64,000 bases of DNA from Collinsella aerofaciens (GTDB lineage: Bacteria > Actinomycetota > Coriobacteriia > Coriobacteriales > Coriobacteriaceae): the NCBI RefSeq assembly GCF_015670795.1, contig NZ_JADPCJ010000007.1:1-64000 (forward strand), written 5' to 3'. The notes beneath the pieces are model-generated. The model was not told the DNA's origin. It worked only from the letters and a program-made list of their open reading frames with translations, and ran no database searches. This document shows positions 35,036 to 44,088 of the stretch, in pieces (the first letter of the stretch is position 1; each line of letters starts with the position of its first letter). The position numbers were made by a program, and so were the translations under genes.

Positions 35036-36493
35036 ATGTCATTTGCAGTCAGTCTGTCCCTTCTCGGCTTGGTCGCTATCGCGGCCCCGATGGTGGCCTC
35101 GGTGCTCGTCGCCCTGTTCCCCCGTCCGTACGCCAAGTGGTTCAGCGTTTTGGGTGCCGCCGTCTCGACGGCCTGCACCATTGCCCTCGCCGCGAATTTC
35201 GCTGGCGGCGGCATGCCCGACACGCAGGTCCCCCTGATCTCGTTTGGGCAGACCCTCGTCATGGGATTCACCTTCGATCGCATGAGCACGCTGCTCGCGC
35301 CCGCCTTTGTGGGTATCGGCCTGCTTGTCGTGATCTATTCGATTCCCTATATGAGCGAGAATAACCGTGAGCATCCCGACGCGCCGCGTCGTCGCTTCTA
35401 CGCGTACCTCGCGACCTTCATCGGTGCCATGGCCGGCCTTGTGTACAGCTCGACCCTTTTGGGCCAGCTCGTGTTCTTTGAGATCACGGGTGCGTGCTCT
35501 TGGGGCCTCATTAGCTACTACATGACGCCTACGGCTAAGAAGGCCGGCATGAAGGCCCTGATCATCACGCATATCGGTGCGCTCGGCCTGTATCTGGGCG
35601 CCGCCATCGTGTTTGCCCACACCGGCACCTTCGCCATTACCGCGATTGCCGGCCTCGATGCCAAGCTCAAGGCTATCGTCCTCTTGCTCGTGCTGTTTGC
35701 AGCCTGGGCCAAGTCCGCACAGGTTCCCATGTACATGTGGCTGCCTTCGGCCATGGAGGCGCCGACGCCCGTTTCGGCCTACCTGCATGGCGCCTCGATG
35801 GTCAAGGTCGGCGTGTGCGTGTTCGCGCGCGCGCTCGTCTCTGCCGGCGAGATTCCCGAGATCGTGGGCTGGGTCGCCATTGTCGACGCCATGGTCACCA
35901 TGCTCTTTGGTTTCCTGATGTACCTGCCGCAAAAGGACATGAAGCGTCTGCTGGCCTTCTCCACGATCGCCCAGCTCTCCTATGTGTTCTTTGGTCTGGG
36001 CCTTTCGGTCTTTGGCAGCCAGCTGGCCTTTGACGGCGCCGTGTGCCACATCTTTAACCACGCCTTCGCCAAGACGCTGTTCTTCCTGATCGCCGGATCG
36101 TTCTCCTTTACGCTCGGCACGCGTATGCTGCCCAAGCTTCGCGGCATCGTAAAGAAGTACCCGATCTCGGGCGTGGGCTTTGGTGTCGCGGCACTCGCCA
36201 TTGCCGGCGTGCCGCCCATGAACACGTTCTTCTCGAAGTTCCAGATTATCGCCGGCGGCTTTTCCGTGGGTGCCGGCAACGTCGCGATCCTGGTGCTCGT
36301 GTGCATTATGGTCGCCGAGACCGTCGCCACCTTTGCCTGGTTCCTCAAGTGGATGGGCTATTGCCTGCCCGGCGACCCGAGCGACGAGGTCGCTGCGGGA
36401 GCCCCGCTTCCCCGTGCGATGGCGTTCGTGTTCATCGTGCTCATCATCATGGTTATCGTCAGCGGCCCGCTTTCGGCCAGCTGGATCGGTTAG
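35036..36493 (+). CDS. hyfD: Hydrogenase-4 antiporter-like subunit HyfD
   Basis: A 485-residue membrane protein of the NuoL/M/N (Mrp antiporter) type with about 14 helices. FFEITGACSWGLISYYM, SAQVPMYMWLPSAMEAPTPVSAYLHGASMVKVGV and FNHAFAKTLFFL hold the proton-channel Glu, Lys and His. The presence of three antiporter-like subunits (HyfB, HyfD, HyfF) marks the Hyf type rather than the smaller Hyc type. AGAAGGGAG precedes the ATG. Confidence 0.9.
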   Translation: MSFAVSLSLLGLVAIAAPMVASVLVALFPRPYAKWFSVLGAAVSTACTIALAANFAGGGMPDTQVPLISFGQTLVMGFTFDRMSTLLAPAFVGIGLLVVIYSIPYMSENNREHPDAPRRRFYAYLATFIGAMAGLVYSSTLLGQLVFFEITGACSWGLISYYMTPTAKKAGMKALIITHIGALGLYLGAAIVFAHTGTFAITAIAGLDAKLKAIVLLLVLFAAWAKSAQVPMYMWLPSAMEAPTPVSAYLHGASMVKVGVCVFARALVSAGEIPEIVGWVAIVDAMVTMLFGFLMYLPQKDMKRLLAFSTIAQLSYVFFGLGLSVFGSQLAFDGAVCHIFNHAFAKTLFFLIAGSFSFTLGTRMLPKLRGIVKKYPISGVGFGVAALAIAGVPPMNTFFSKFQIIAGGFSVGAGNVAILVLVCIMVAETVATFAWFLKWMGYCLPGDPSDEVAAGAPLPRAMAFVFIVLIIMVIVSGPLSASWIG

Positions 36494-36506
36494 GAGGTAG
36501 AACGAC

Positions 36507-37160
36507 ATGGGTTATTCGATCGTCAACATCCTTGGCGGCCTTCTGATCGTCACGTCCACCATGGTGGTTGTCTCCAAGAACATCAAGCATGCCATCAGCT
36601 GGTATGCGGTGCAGTCGCTGGTGCTCGTGGGGCTTCTCGCCACGCTCGGTGTCACCACCGGTGCGCAGGAGCTGCTTATGTGGGCCGGATCTGCCTTTAT
36701 CACTAAGGTCGTCCTGGTCCCTTACATCCTCAACCGCGCATACAAGAAGATGGGCGAGCCGAGCGACGCATCGCTCAAGGCCGGCCTTAAGCCCGCGTGG
36801 GCCATTTGCATCATCGCCGTCGAGGTCGCGATCTGCTTTGCCGTCGTGACGCAGATCAGCCTGCCCACGGCCGAGGTCGCAACGCCTGCGCTCGCTATTA
36901 GCTTCGCTCACTTCTTTGTGGGCCTCACCTGCATCATTTCGCAGCGCAACATCATGAAGCAGATCTTTGGATACTGCCTTATGGAAAACGGCAGCCATGT
37001 GACGCTCGCGCTCTTGGCCCCCACCGCTCCCGAGATCATCGAGATCGGTATCGCCACCGACGCCATCTTTGCCGTCATCATCATGTCCATCGTCGTGCGT
37101 CGCATTTGGGACGACTCCCACTCGCTCGATGCGCGCGACCTGTCCGAGCTGAGGGGGTAG
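36507..37160 (+). CDS. hyfE: Hydrogenase-4 membrane subunit HyfE
   Basis: A 217-residue membrane protein with about six helices, matching HyfE, a small NuoK-like subunit specific to Hyf-type complexes. Hydrophobic runs start at SIVNILGGLLIVTSTMVVV and QSLVLVGLLATLG. QIFGYCLMENGSHVTLALL is the conserved middle segment. GGAGG lies 8 bases before the ATG, and hyfF begins 3 bases after the stop. Confidence 0.88.
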   Translation: MGYSIVNILGGLLIVTSTMVVVSKNIKHAISWYAVQSLVLVGLLATLGVTTGAQELLMWAGSAFITKVVLVPYILNRAYKKMGEPSDASLKAGLKPAWAICIIAVEVAICFAVVTQISLPTAEVATPALAISFAHFFVGLTCIISQRNIMKQIFGYCLMENGSHVTLALLAPTAPEIIEIGIATDAIFAVIIMSIVVRRIWDDSHSLDARDLSELRG

Positions 37161-37163
37161 TCC

Positions 37164-38723
37164 ATGGAAACGTTGATTTTCGCCCTGCTCGCGACTCCTT
37201 TGGTGTTCTCGCTGGTCATGGCTTTTTTGCCCAAGAACACGTCCTATAACGTGTTTGCGGGTCTCAACCTGGTCTCCGTCGCAGCCGTCCTGGTGCTGTC
37301 GATTATGACGGCCGGTGACGTCCTTATGAGCGGCGACACCGCGAGCGCTCTTGGCCTGTGGTTTCACCTCGATTCGCTGGGCGCCATCTTTGTGCTGCTC
37401 ATCGGCTTTATCGGTTTTCTTACGGGGCTGTTCTCGCTGCCCTATGAAAAGGCCGATATCGAGGAGGGCTCCATGCCCGCCGAGCGCACCAAGCAGTATT
37501 TTGCGCTGTTTAGCCTGTTTGTGTTCACCATGCTGCTCGCGTGCCTGTCCAACAACATGATCCTCACGTGGGCCGCCGTGGAGGCAACCACGCTTTCTAC
37601 CGTGTTCCTCGTGGGTATCTACAAGAACAAGACGGCCCTCGAGGCTTCTTGGAAGTATGCGATGGTCTGCACTGCCGGCGTGGCCTTCGGCCTGTTCGGT
37701 ACGCTGCTGATCTACGCCAACGCCGCCGACGTGATTCCCAATGCCCACGAGGCCGCGTTCCTGTCGTGCGTGCTGCCGTATGCCGACCAGTTCGACCCGA
37801 CGCTCATGCGCCTCGCCTTTGCGTTTATCGTGATCGGCTTTGGCACCAAGGCCGGCCTGTTCCCCATGCACACTTGGCTGCCCGATGCCCACTCCCAGGC
37901 CCCGAGCCCTGTCTCGGCCCTGCTCTCGGGCGTGCTGCTTAAGTGCGCCATGCTTGTGATCATGCGCTTCTACGGCTTTACCATCCAGGCCGTGGGCGCC
38001 GAGTATCCGCAACTTTTGCTGCTGATCGTCGGCACGCTGTCCATTTTGGTGGCGGCACTCTCGATGTTTCGCCAGGACGACCTCAAGCGCCGCTTTGCGT
38101 ACTCGTCTGTGGAGAACGTGGGCGTTATCGCCCTGTGCCTGGGTATCGGTGGCCCGCTGGGTATCGCCGCGGCCCTGCTGCACTGTGTGTTCCACGGCTT
38201 TACCAAGACGCTTGCCTTCTGCGTGTCCGGCAACATCCAGCACGCCTTTGGCACGCGTAGCCTGGCCAAGATTCAGGGTATCGTCGAGGTTGCCCCCGCA
38301 ACAGCCGCGCTCGCCGTCCTGGCGCTGCTCGGTCTTGGTGCCTTCCCGCCCTTTGGCATGTTTATCTCTGAGTTCCTGACTTTTGTCGCCGGTGTTACCG
38401 CCGGTCCCATGTGGCTGGTTGTCGTGGTCGCCCTCGGTCTTACCGTGGCCATCTCCGCGCTCACCCGCATCGCACTCAAGTCGGTATTCGGCCATGCGCC
38501 CCAGGGCATGGATAAGCATGAGGTCCCGGCGCTCATGCTTATCCCCGAAATCATCCTGGCTGTCATGATCTTGTGGTTTGGCATCGCCACCCCGCTGCCC
38601 CTTGTGCACGGTGTGGAGACCGCGACCGGCATCGTGCTCGAGCAGAGCACCGAGGAACTTCACGCGACGCCGATGTACCGCGCTGTGTTCGGTACCGAGA
38701 CCGCTCAGAGCGAGGTGGAGTAA
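37164..38723 (+). CDS. hyfF: Hydrogenase-4 antiporter-like subunit HyfF
   Basis: A 519-residue antiporter-like subunit of the NuoN/HyfF type. WAAVEATTLSTVFLVG, KAGLFPMHTWLPDAHSQAPS and FAYSSVENVGVIALCLG are the expected channel segments. CVFHGFTKTLAFCVSGN contains the proton-path His and Lys. About 14 helices. It is part of the uninterrupted hyf series; its stop is 3 bases before hyfG. Confidence 0.92.
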   Translation: METLIFALLATPLVFSLVMAFLPKNTSYNVFAGLNLVSVAAVLVLSIMTAGDVLMSGDTASALGLWFHLDSLGAIFVLLIGFIGFLTGLFSLPYEKADIEEGSMPAERTKQYFALFSLFVFTMLLACLSNNMILTWAAVEATTLSTVFLVGIYKNKTALEASWKYAMVCTAGVAFGLFGTLLIYANAADVIPNAHEAAFLSCVLPYADQFDPTLMRLAFAFIVIGFGTKAGLFPMHTWLPDAHSQAPSPVSALLSGVLLKCAMLVIMRFYGFTIQAVGAEYPQLLLLIVGTLSILVAALSMFRQDDLKRRFAYSSVENVGVIALCLGIGGPLGIAAALLHCVFHGFTKTLAFCVSGNIQHAFGTRSLAKIQGIVEVAPATAALAVLALLGLGAFPPFGMFISEFLTFVAGVTAGPMWLVVVVALGLTVAISALTRIALKSVFGHAPQGMDKHEVPALMLIPEIILAVMILWFGIATPLPLVHGVETATGIVLEQSTEELHATPMYRAVFGTETAQSEVE

Positions 38724-38726
38724 CGA

Positions 38727-40499
38727 ATGATTGAAACTGAGAACAAGGTGTATGCCCGCCGCTGCGAGAGCCATGTCGAGGCCCTGCGCCGCGCCGTTCC
38801 GGGCTGCATCGAGAAGGTCGAGTGGCAGTGCGAGGACCAGCTGACGATCACCGTCAAGCAGGACAAGCTGCCCGAGGCCGTCCACTACCTGTACTACGAG
38901 CGCTACGGCTGGATTCCCGTGATCATCGGCAACGATGAGCGCAGCCTGTGCGGCCGTTACGCCGTGTACTACGTCATCTCCATGGAGGGGGAGGATCCCG
39001 GCTGGGTGACCGTCCGCGCCGAGGTCGATCCCGCCAAGATGACGTTCCCGTCCGTGACGCCGTTCGTCCCCGCCTGCGTGTGGGGCGAGCGCGAGCTGCG
39101 CGACATGTTCGGCCTGATTCCCGAGGGTCTGCCCGATCGTCGCCGCCTGGTGTTGCCCGATGACTGGCCCAGCGGCCTGTACCCGCTGCGCAAGGACTCC
39201 ATGGACTACCGCTTCCGTCCCGCTCCCGCGAGCGACATGGAAAACTACGAGTTCTTGGCCGACACCAAGGGCAAGGAGACCACGCTCGTCCCCATGGGCC
39301 CGTTGCACATTACCTCCGACGAGCCCGGCCACTTCCGCCTGTTCGTTGAGGGCGAGACGATCGTCGACGCCGACTACCGTCTGTTCTACGTGCACCGCGG
39401 CATGGAGAAGGTCGCCGAGACGCGCCTGAACTATGACGCCGTGACGTTCCTCGCCGACCGCATCTGCGGCATCTGCGGCTGCGCCCACTCGGTGGCCTAT
39501 GCCGAGGCCGTCGAGCGCGCCCAGGGCATTCATGTCCCGCCGCGCGCCCAGTACATCCGCGCCATCATGCTCGAGGTCGAGCGCCTGCACTCGCATCTGC
39601 TCAACATTGGCCTGGCGTCGCACTACACGGGCTTCGACTCCGGCTTCCAGCAGTTCTTCCGCGTCCGCGAGAAGTCCATGGACCTGGCCGAGAAGCTCTC
39701 CGGTCACCGCAAGACCTACGGCCTCAACGTGATCGGCGGTGTGCGTCGCGACATTTTGGCCGAGCAGAAGCTCTCCACGCTCACGACCATCCACCAGCTG
39801 CGCTCCGAGGTTCAGGAGCTCGTCGACGTCTTGCTCTCCACGCCCAACTTTATTGAGCGTACGAGTGGCATCGGCATTCTGGACCGCAAGATCGCACGCG
39901 ACTTCTCGCCGGTCGGCCCGCTCATGCGTGGCTCGGGCTATGCCCGCGACGTGCGCTTTGACCATCCCTTCGACGGCTACGCCGATCCGGATGTTCAGAA
40001 GATGCATGCTGCTACGGCAGACACCTGCGATGCCTTCGGCCGCACCGCCGTCCGCATCCAGGAGGTCTACGATTCGATTGACATGATCGAGACCATGCTC
40101 GAGAACTGCCCGTCGGGTCCCATCCTTACCACGGATTGGGAGTACACCCCGCACAAGTACGCCATCGGCGCCACCGAGGCTCCGCGTGGCGAGGACGTGC
40201 ACTGGGCCATGCTCGGCAACAACCAGAAGTGCTACCGTTGGCGCGCCAAGGCGGCCACGTACAGCAACTGGCCGGTCCTGCGCTACATGTTCCGCGGCAA
40301 CACCGTGGGCGACGCGGCGCTGATCGTCGGCTCGCTCGACCCGTGCTACTCCTGCACCGACCGCGTGACGGTGACCGATGTCGCCGCCAAGCGCGACCAC
40401 GTGCTCGACAAGGAGCAGTTCGAGAACGTCTGGCGCGACAAGTCGCCGCTTGCGGGCGAGGGCACCATGGCCGCTCCGCTCGATGAGGAGGCGCTCTAA
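38727..40499 (+). CDS. hyfG: [NiFe] hydrogenase large subunit HyfG
   Basis: The catalytic subunit, 590 residues, which reduces protons to H2. Residues about 1-165 are a NuoC-like domain and the rest is NuoD-like, a fusion typical of HycE and HyfG. The Ni ligands are in RICGICGCAH (Cys247, Cys250) and DPCYSCTDR (Cys540, Cys543). A 44-residue tail follows Arg546, where the maturation protease should cut after nickel insertion; HycI is encoded further down this operon. The L1 and L2 forms place it in group 4a. The start has GTAACG only, so translation may be coupled to hyfF. Confidence 0.95.
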   Translation: MIETENKVYARRCESHVEALRRAVPGCIEKVEWQCEDQLTITVKQDKLPEAVHYLYYERYGWIPVIIGNDERSLCGRYAVYYVISMEGEDPGWVTVRAEVDPAKMTFPSVTPFVPACVWGERELRDMFGLIPEGLPDRRRLVLPDDWPSGLYPLRKDSMDYRFRPAPASDMENYEFLADTKGKETTLVPMGPLHITSDEPGHFRLFVEGETIVDADYRLFYVHRGMEKVAETRLNYDAVTFLADRICGICGCAHSVAYAEAVERAQGIHVPPRAQYIRAIMLEVERLHSHLLNIGLASHYTGFDSGFQQFFRVREKSMDLAEKLSGHRKTYGLNVIGGVRRDILAEQKLSTLTTIHQLRSEVQELVDVLLSTPNFIERTSGIGILDRKIARDFSPVGPLMRGSGYARDVRFDHPFDGYADPDVQKMHAATADTCDAFGRTAVRIQEVYDSIDMIETMLENCPSGPILTTDWEYTPHKYAIGATEAPRGEDVHWAMLGNNQKCYRWRAKAATYSNWPVLRYMFRGNTVGDAALIVGSLDPCYSCTDRVTVTDVAAKRDHVLDKEQFENVWRDKSPLAGEGTMAAPLDEEAL

Positions 40500-40500
40500 T

Positions 40501-41217
40501 ATGCTGAAGCTTTGGAAGGTTAACGCCAAGGCCGGCGACGCGACGGTCAAGTACCCGTTTGCGCCGTTCCCCACCAACAAGGACATGCGCGGCAAACCCG
40601 AGCACAATGCCGAGCTCTGCATCGCCTGCGGTGCCTGCGGCGTGGCGTGCCCGGCCGATGCCATTCGCATGGACACCGACCTTGCGGCCGACACCATCAC
40701 CTGGTCGATCGACTACGGCCGCTGCATCTTTTGCGGTCGCTGTGAGGAAGCCTGCCCCATGGAGGCCATCAAGCTCACCGAGGAGTTTGAGCTGGCCGTC
40801 ATGAGCAAGGACGACCTTACCAGCAAGAGCGTCTATACGCTCGAGCACTGCTCGCGGTGCGGCAAGCCGTTTGCCCCGCACAAGGAGATCGACTATGCCA
40901 AGCGCCTGCTGCAAAAGGCCGGCGGCATGGAGGCCGAGCAGGCTGCCCGCACCGTCGGTATGTGCCAGGAGTGCAAGCGCGAGCTCGACGCCCTGCGCGC
41001 CGCCTCGGCCGTAAAGACCGGCAACGCTGCCGGCATGGCTGCCAACGAGACGCTTGCGTCCGGCGAGCCCCAGGGCCCCGGCATGGAGTATCTGGGCGGC
41101 CATGGCGTGAACCCGGAGTATATCGACCGCGAGCTCAACCCCGATGCGCCCGAGATTCCCGCCGGTCCGGCGCCGGTCGAGGGCATCATCATGGATTTTG
41201 AAACGAAGGAGGAGTAA
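40501..41217 (+). CDS. hyfH: Hydrogenase-4 ferredoxin subunit HyfH with extra CxxC pairs
   Basis: A 238-residue NuoI-like subunit bringing electrons to the hydrogenase. Two [4Fe-4S] motifs, CIACGACGVACP and CIFCGRCEEACP, are at about 40-90. Beyond the usual length of around 180 it has CSRCGKPF and CQECKRE, two CxxC pairs 35 residues apart that could hold zinc or iron as a ribbon, then an extended acidic tail of about 75 residues. The ATG at 40501 directly follows the hyfG stop and has GAGGAGG 9 bases upstream. Confidence 0.9.
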   Translation: MLKLWKVNAKAGDATVKYPFAPFPTNKDMRGKPEHNAELCIACGACGVACPADAIRMDTDLAADTITWSIDYGRCIFCGRCEEACPMEAIKLTEEFELAVMSKDDLTSKSVYTLEHCSRCGKPFAPHKEIDYAKRLLQKAGGMEAEQAARTVGMCQECKRELDALRAASAVKTGNAAGMAANETLASGEPQGPGMEYLGGHGVNPEYIDRELNPDAPEIPAGPAPVEGIIMDFETKEE

Positions 41218-41220
41218 CCA

Positions 41221-42002
41221 TGGCCGAACCCACGCTTTTGCCCGAGCGGCTTCAGTACCGCCCGACCAAGATCGAGCTCGACGAGAGCATCGAGAAGGCC
41301 AAGGCGACCCTTCTTAAGAAGATCAAGCGCTCGGTGTACGTCTACCGCGTCGACTGCGGCGGCTGCAACGGCTGCGAGATCGAGATCTTCGGTTCCATCA
41401 CGCCCGTCTTCGACGTCGAGCGCTTTGGCATCAAGGTCGTGCCTTCGCCCCGTCACGCCGATGTGCTGCTGTACACCGGCGCCGTGACGCGTGCCATGCG
41501 CATGCCGGCCCTGCGCGCCTTTGAGGCCGCACCCGATCCCAAGATTGTGGTGTCCTACGGCGCGTGCGGCTGCACCGGCGGCATCTTCTACGACAACTAC
41601 TGCGTCTGGGGCGGCACGGATAAGATTCTGCCGGTCGATGTCTATATCCCCGGCTGCCCGCCCAGCCCCGCGCAGACCGTCTACGGCTTTGCCATGGCGC
41701 TCGGTCTGCTGGACCAAAAGCTCCATGCCGAGACCACGGTGGAGGCCGCCGGCGAGCAGGCCGATATCCTGCACCCCGGCGTGCCGTACAAGCTGCGCGT
41801 TGCCATCGAGCGCGAGGCTCGCGCCATGAGCGGCTACCGTTACGGCCGCGACCTGGCCAACGAGTTTATGGATACGCTCGAGGGCGCGCCCAAGGGCGAT
41901 ATCCACGGTGCCATGGCGCTGCTCATCGACAAGCAGGATGATCCTCGCCGTGTTGAGGTGTACTCGGCGCTGCAGGATCTGGTGCTGGCCGGAGGTCGCT
42001 AG
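41221..42002 (+). CDS. hyfI: [NiFe] hydrogenase small subunit HyfI
   Basis: A 260-residue NuoB-like subunit carrying the proximal [4Fe-4S] cluster beside the NiFe site. VDCGGCNGCEIEIF supplies Cys46 and Cys49, followed by YGACGCTGG and IPGCPPSP. The N-terminal 40 residues and the C-terminal part after about 165 are extensions seen in Hyf/Hyc-type subunits. GAAGGAGGAG lies before the ATG. It pairs with HyfG. Confidence 0.92.
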
Positions 42003-42584
42003 ATGGAGCTCACGGACCGCTCTGGTTACTTTGCGGGCCCCGGCATGCTCGGCGGCTCTTTTGGCGATGCCTCGCGCGCAAGCGACGAGGCCGCCGAGGG
42101 CGTCGCCGACCCCTGCCTGGGCCACGCGCCCGACCAGGTGGTCTTCTATGAGCTCACACGTAAGTTTGTGGAGACCGAGGAAGACGTTCCCCAGGAGGCC
42201 TGCGACGTGCTGTACTACACGCTCGCCGTGGGCCACCACACCGGCGTGCTCGACTGCTTTGAGCCGCGCCTGTCGGTGCCGGTGAACGTGTTCTATTCGC
42301 TCGTCGACGCGCTGCCGGAGGGGGAGGCCAAGACCAAGTTTGAGGCCATCCGCTCCTTTGGCGAGTGCCAGCTCGACAAGGCGGCCGTGCCGTCGCTGCT
42401 CGAGGCCTGTGACACGCTGCTCGATGAGCGCGGTTTTCGCGGGTCGGCCAAGGCCGGCATCTCGGTGTTCGATGACGACTTTGGCCTGCATGCCCAGCAG
42501 GTCGCGTTCTTAATGAAGTTTCGCGATCTGGTGGAGCGCGTGCGCGATGTGTCGGGCGTGTATCTGACGGGAAGGTTGCAGTAA
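42003..42584 (+). CDS. hyfJ: Formate hydrogenlyase maturation protein HycH/HyfJ
   Basis: A 193-residue HycH-family protein, needed for assembly of the formate hydrogenlyase in E. coli and not part of the final complex as far as known. Family-like text is VVFYELTRKFVETEEDVPQ, VLYYTLAVGHHTGVLDCFE and a conserved C-terminal region. It begins at the base after the hyfI stop, and its stop overlaps the hycI start in TAATG. The order hyfI-hyfJ-hycI matches known loci. Confidence 0.85.
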   Translation: MELTDRSGYFAGPGMLGGSFGDASRASDEAAEGVADPCLGHAPDQVVFYELTRKFVETEEDVPQEACDVLYYTLAVGHHTGVLDCFEPRLSVPVNVFYSLVDALPEGEAKTKFEAIRSFGECQLDKAAVPSLLEACDTLLDERGFRGSAKAGISVFDDDFGLHAQQVAFLMKFRDLVERVRDVSGVYLTGRLQ

Positions 42585-43087
42585 TGGGTCGCGTTGTGGA
42601 TGGGCGTGTGAACGGCGCCCCGTTTGCGGGCATCGTGCTCACGGCGGGAAGCGTGCTGCGCGCCGACGATGCCGCCGGCCCCGTGCTCTCCAAAAAGATG
42701 GAGGACGCGCCCATCGCCGGTTGGTACACCATCGACGGTGGCCAAACGCCCGAGGACGACATCATCGAGGTCAAGCGCGAGCGTCCGCCGCGTCTGGTTT
42801 TGGTCGATGCCGCCGACATGGCGCTGCCCGTCGGCGCCATCCGCTTGCTCGACAAGCGCGATGTGGCCCGCAAGTCGATGTTCACCACGCATTCGCTTCC
42901 CTTGTCGATTCTGATCGAAGAGATTGAGCAATCGTGCGAAGATATCGTCTTCATAGGGATTCAGCCGGGCGACACGGAGTTCTACAACCCCATGTCCCCG
43001 GAAGTCTTTGACGCCGTCGACGCCGTGTACGACGCCGTGGCCGCCAACGACTTTTCCCACTTTGTCCGCTTGGGGCAAGAGCAGTAG
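42584..43087 (+). CDS. hycI: Hydrogenase maturation protease HycI
   Basis: A 167-residue endopeptidase of the HycI/HyaD family. It removes the C-terminal tail of HyfG after Ni insertion. Landmarks are VLTAGSVLRADDAAGP (metal-binding Asp), IDGGQTPEDD and VLVDAADM with the second acidic ligand, then FIGIQPGDTEF, typical of the group 4 proteases. It starts in the TAATG shared with hyfJ. Confidence 0.92.
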   Translation: MGRVVDGRVNGAPFAGIVLTAGSVLRADDAAGPVLSKKMEDAPIAGWYTIDGGQTPEDDIIEVKRERPPRLVLVDAADMALPVGAIRLLDKRDVARKSMFTTHSLPLSILIEEIEQSCEDIVFIGIQPGDTEFYNPMSPEVFDAVDAVYDAVAANDFSHFVRLGQEQ

Positions 43088-43126
43088 GAGCACTTGTTCC
43101 ATTTTGTTAGGAAAGAAGTGATTGAC

Positions 43127-43966
43127 ATGGCAGATTCCAAGGTGGAGTATCCCGCTCCCGATTGCCTGGCGCCCGCCGCGATCGAGGCCAAGACCGAGGT
43201 CGCCGGCGTGACCAAGGCTAACCTGCCGGTCGCTAAGGCCTTTCTGTTGGCAATGTTCGCTGGTGCGTTCATCGCCTTCGGCGGCCTGTTCTTTACGGTG
43301 TTTTTGAGCGATAGCACGCTGGGCTGGGGTGCGCAGCGCGTCGTGGGCGGCTTGTGCTTTTGCCTGGGCCTGGTGCTGGTACTGGTGTGCGGCGCCGAGC
43401 TGTTTACCGGCAATTCGCTTATGGTCTGCGCGCTCAAGAGCAAAAAGATCACCCTGGCTCAGATGCTCAAGGCATGGGTCGTCGTGTGGGTCGGTAATTT
43501 CGTCGGTGCCCTGCTTATCGTCTTTTTGGTGTACATGGCCGGCATTTACAAGCTCAACGGCGAGGCGGTCGCCAATTCTATGGTGAGCGTCGCCGCCGGC
43601 AAGGTGACGATCGACTGGGTGACGATCTTCTTCCGCGGCATCCTGTGCAACATCTTTGTGTGCCTGGCCGTGTGGATCGGTACCGCTGGCAAGACCGTGG
43701 TCGATAAGGTTGTGGGCATTCTGCTGCCCATCGCTGCCTTTGTGGCCTGCGGTTTTGAGCACTGTGTCGCCAACATGTACTTTTTGCCTATGGGTGCCGT
43801 GATGCATGCGTGCGGCTATGGTGCCAAGGTCGCCGGCGCCGATGCGCTCAACGCTGCGGGCATTGCGTTTAACCTGTCCGCCGCCACCCTGGGCAACATC
43901 GTGGGCGGCGCGGTTCTGGTCGCGCTCGGCTACTGGTTTATCTACGCCAAGAAGTCCGAGGCGTAA
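43127..43966 (+). CDS. focA: Formate channel FocA/FdhC family
   Basis: A 279-residue formate/nitrite-type channel with six helices; it would move formate across the membrane for the hydrogenlyase. Signature segments are LLAMFAGAFIAFGGLFF, GAELFTGNSLMVCALKS (the omega loop region) and GFEHCVANMYFLP, whose histidine is the pore residue of the family. The start is ATG at 43127 behind GGAAAGAAG. It ends the formate hydrogenlyase operon, as the next element is a terminator. Confidence 0.92.
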   Translation: MADSKVEYPAPDCLAPAAIEAKTEVAGVTKANLPVAKAFLLAMFAGAFIAFGGLFFTVFLSDSTLGWGAQRVVGGLCFCLGLVLVLVCGAELFTGNSLMVCALKSKKITLAQMLKAWVVVWVGNFVGALLIVFLVYMAGIYKLNGEAVANSMVSVAAGKVTIDWVTIFFRGILCNIFVCLAVWIGTAGKTVVDKVVGILLPIAAFVACGFEHCVANMYFLPMGAVMHACGYGAKVAGADALNAAGIAFNLSAATLGNIVGGAVLVALGYWFIYAKKSEA

Positions 43967-43988
43967 GGTACCGTCTGTTTGACGTTGG

Positions 43989-44024
43989 GCCTCCCGCGGG
44001 GCGTTGCCGTGCGGGAGGCTTTTT
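43989..44024 (+). terminator. Terminator of the formate hydrogenlyase operon
   Basis: GCCTCCCGC (43989-43997) pairs with GCGGGAGGC (44011-44019), followed by TTTTTGGG. Confidence 0.92.
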
Positions 44025-44088
44025 GGGTCTGGGACTCGTTGTCGGACTGTTGGCCTGTTGTGTTTGGCTGGTGAAAGGGGTAATCGAG

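Noticed and set aside
36459..40700. A leftward open frame of over 1400 codons opposite hyfE-hyfG
   Set aside because: It mirrors the GC-rich third codon positions of the real genes. It has no ribosome site and its translation is low-complexity His/Asp/Gly-rich text. The same holds for long antisense frames opposite rpsA, the molybdenum hydroxylase and valS.
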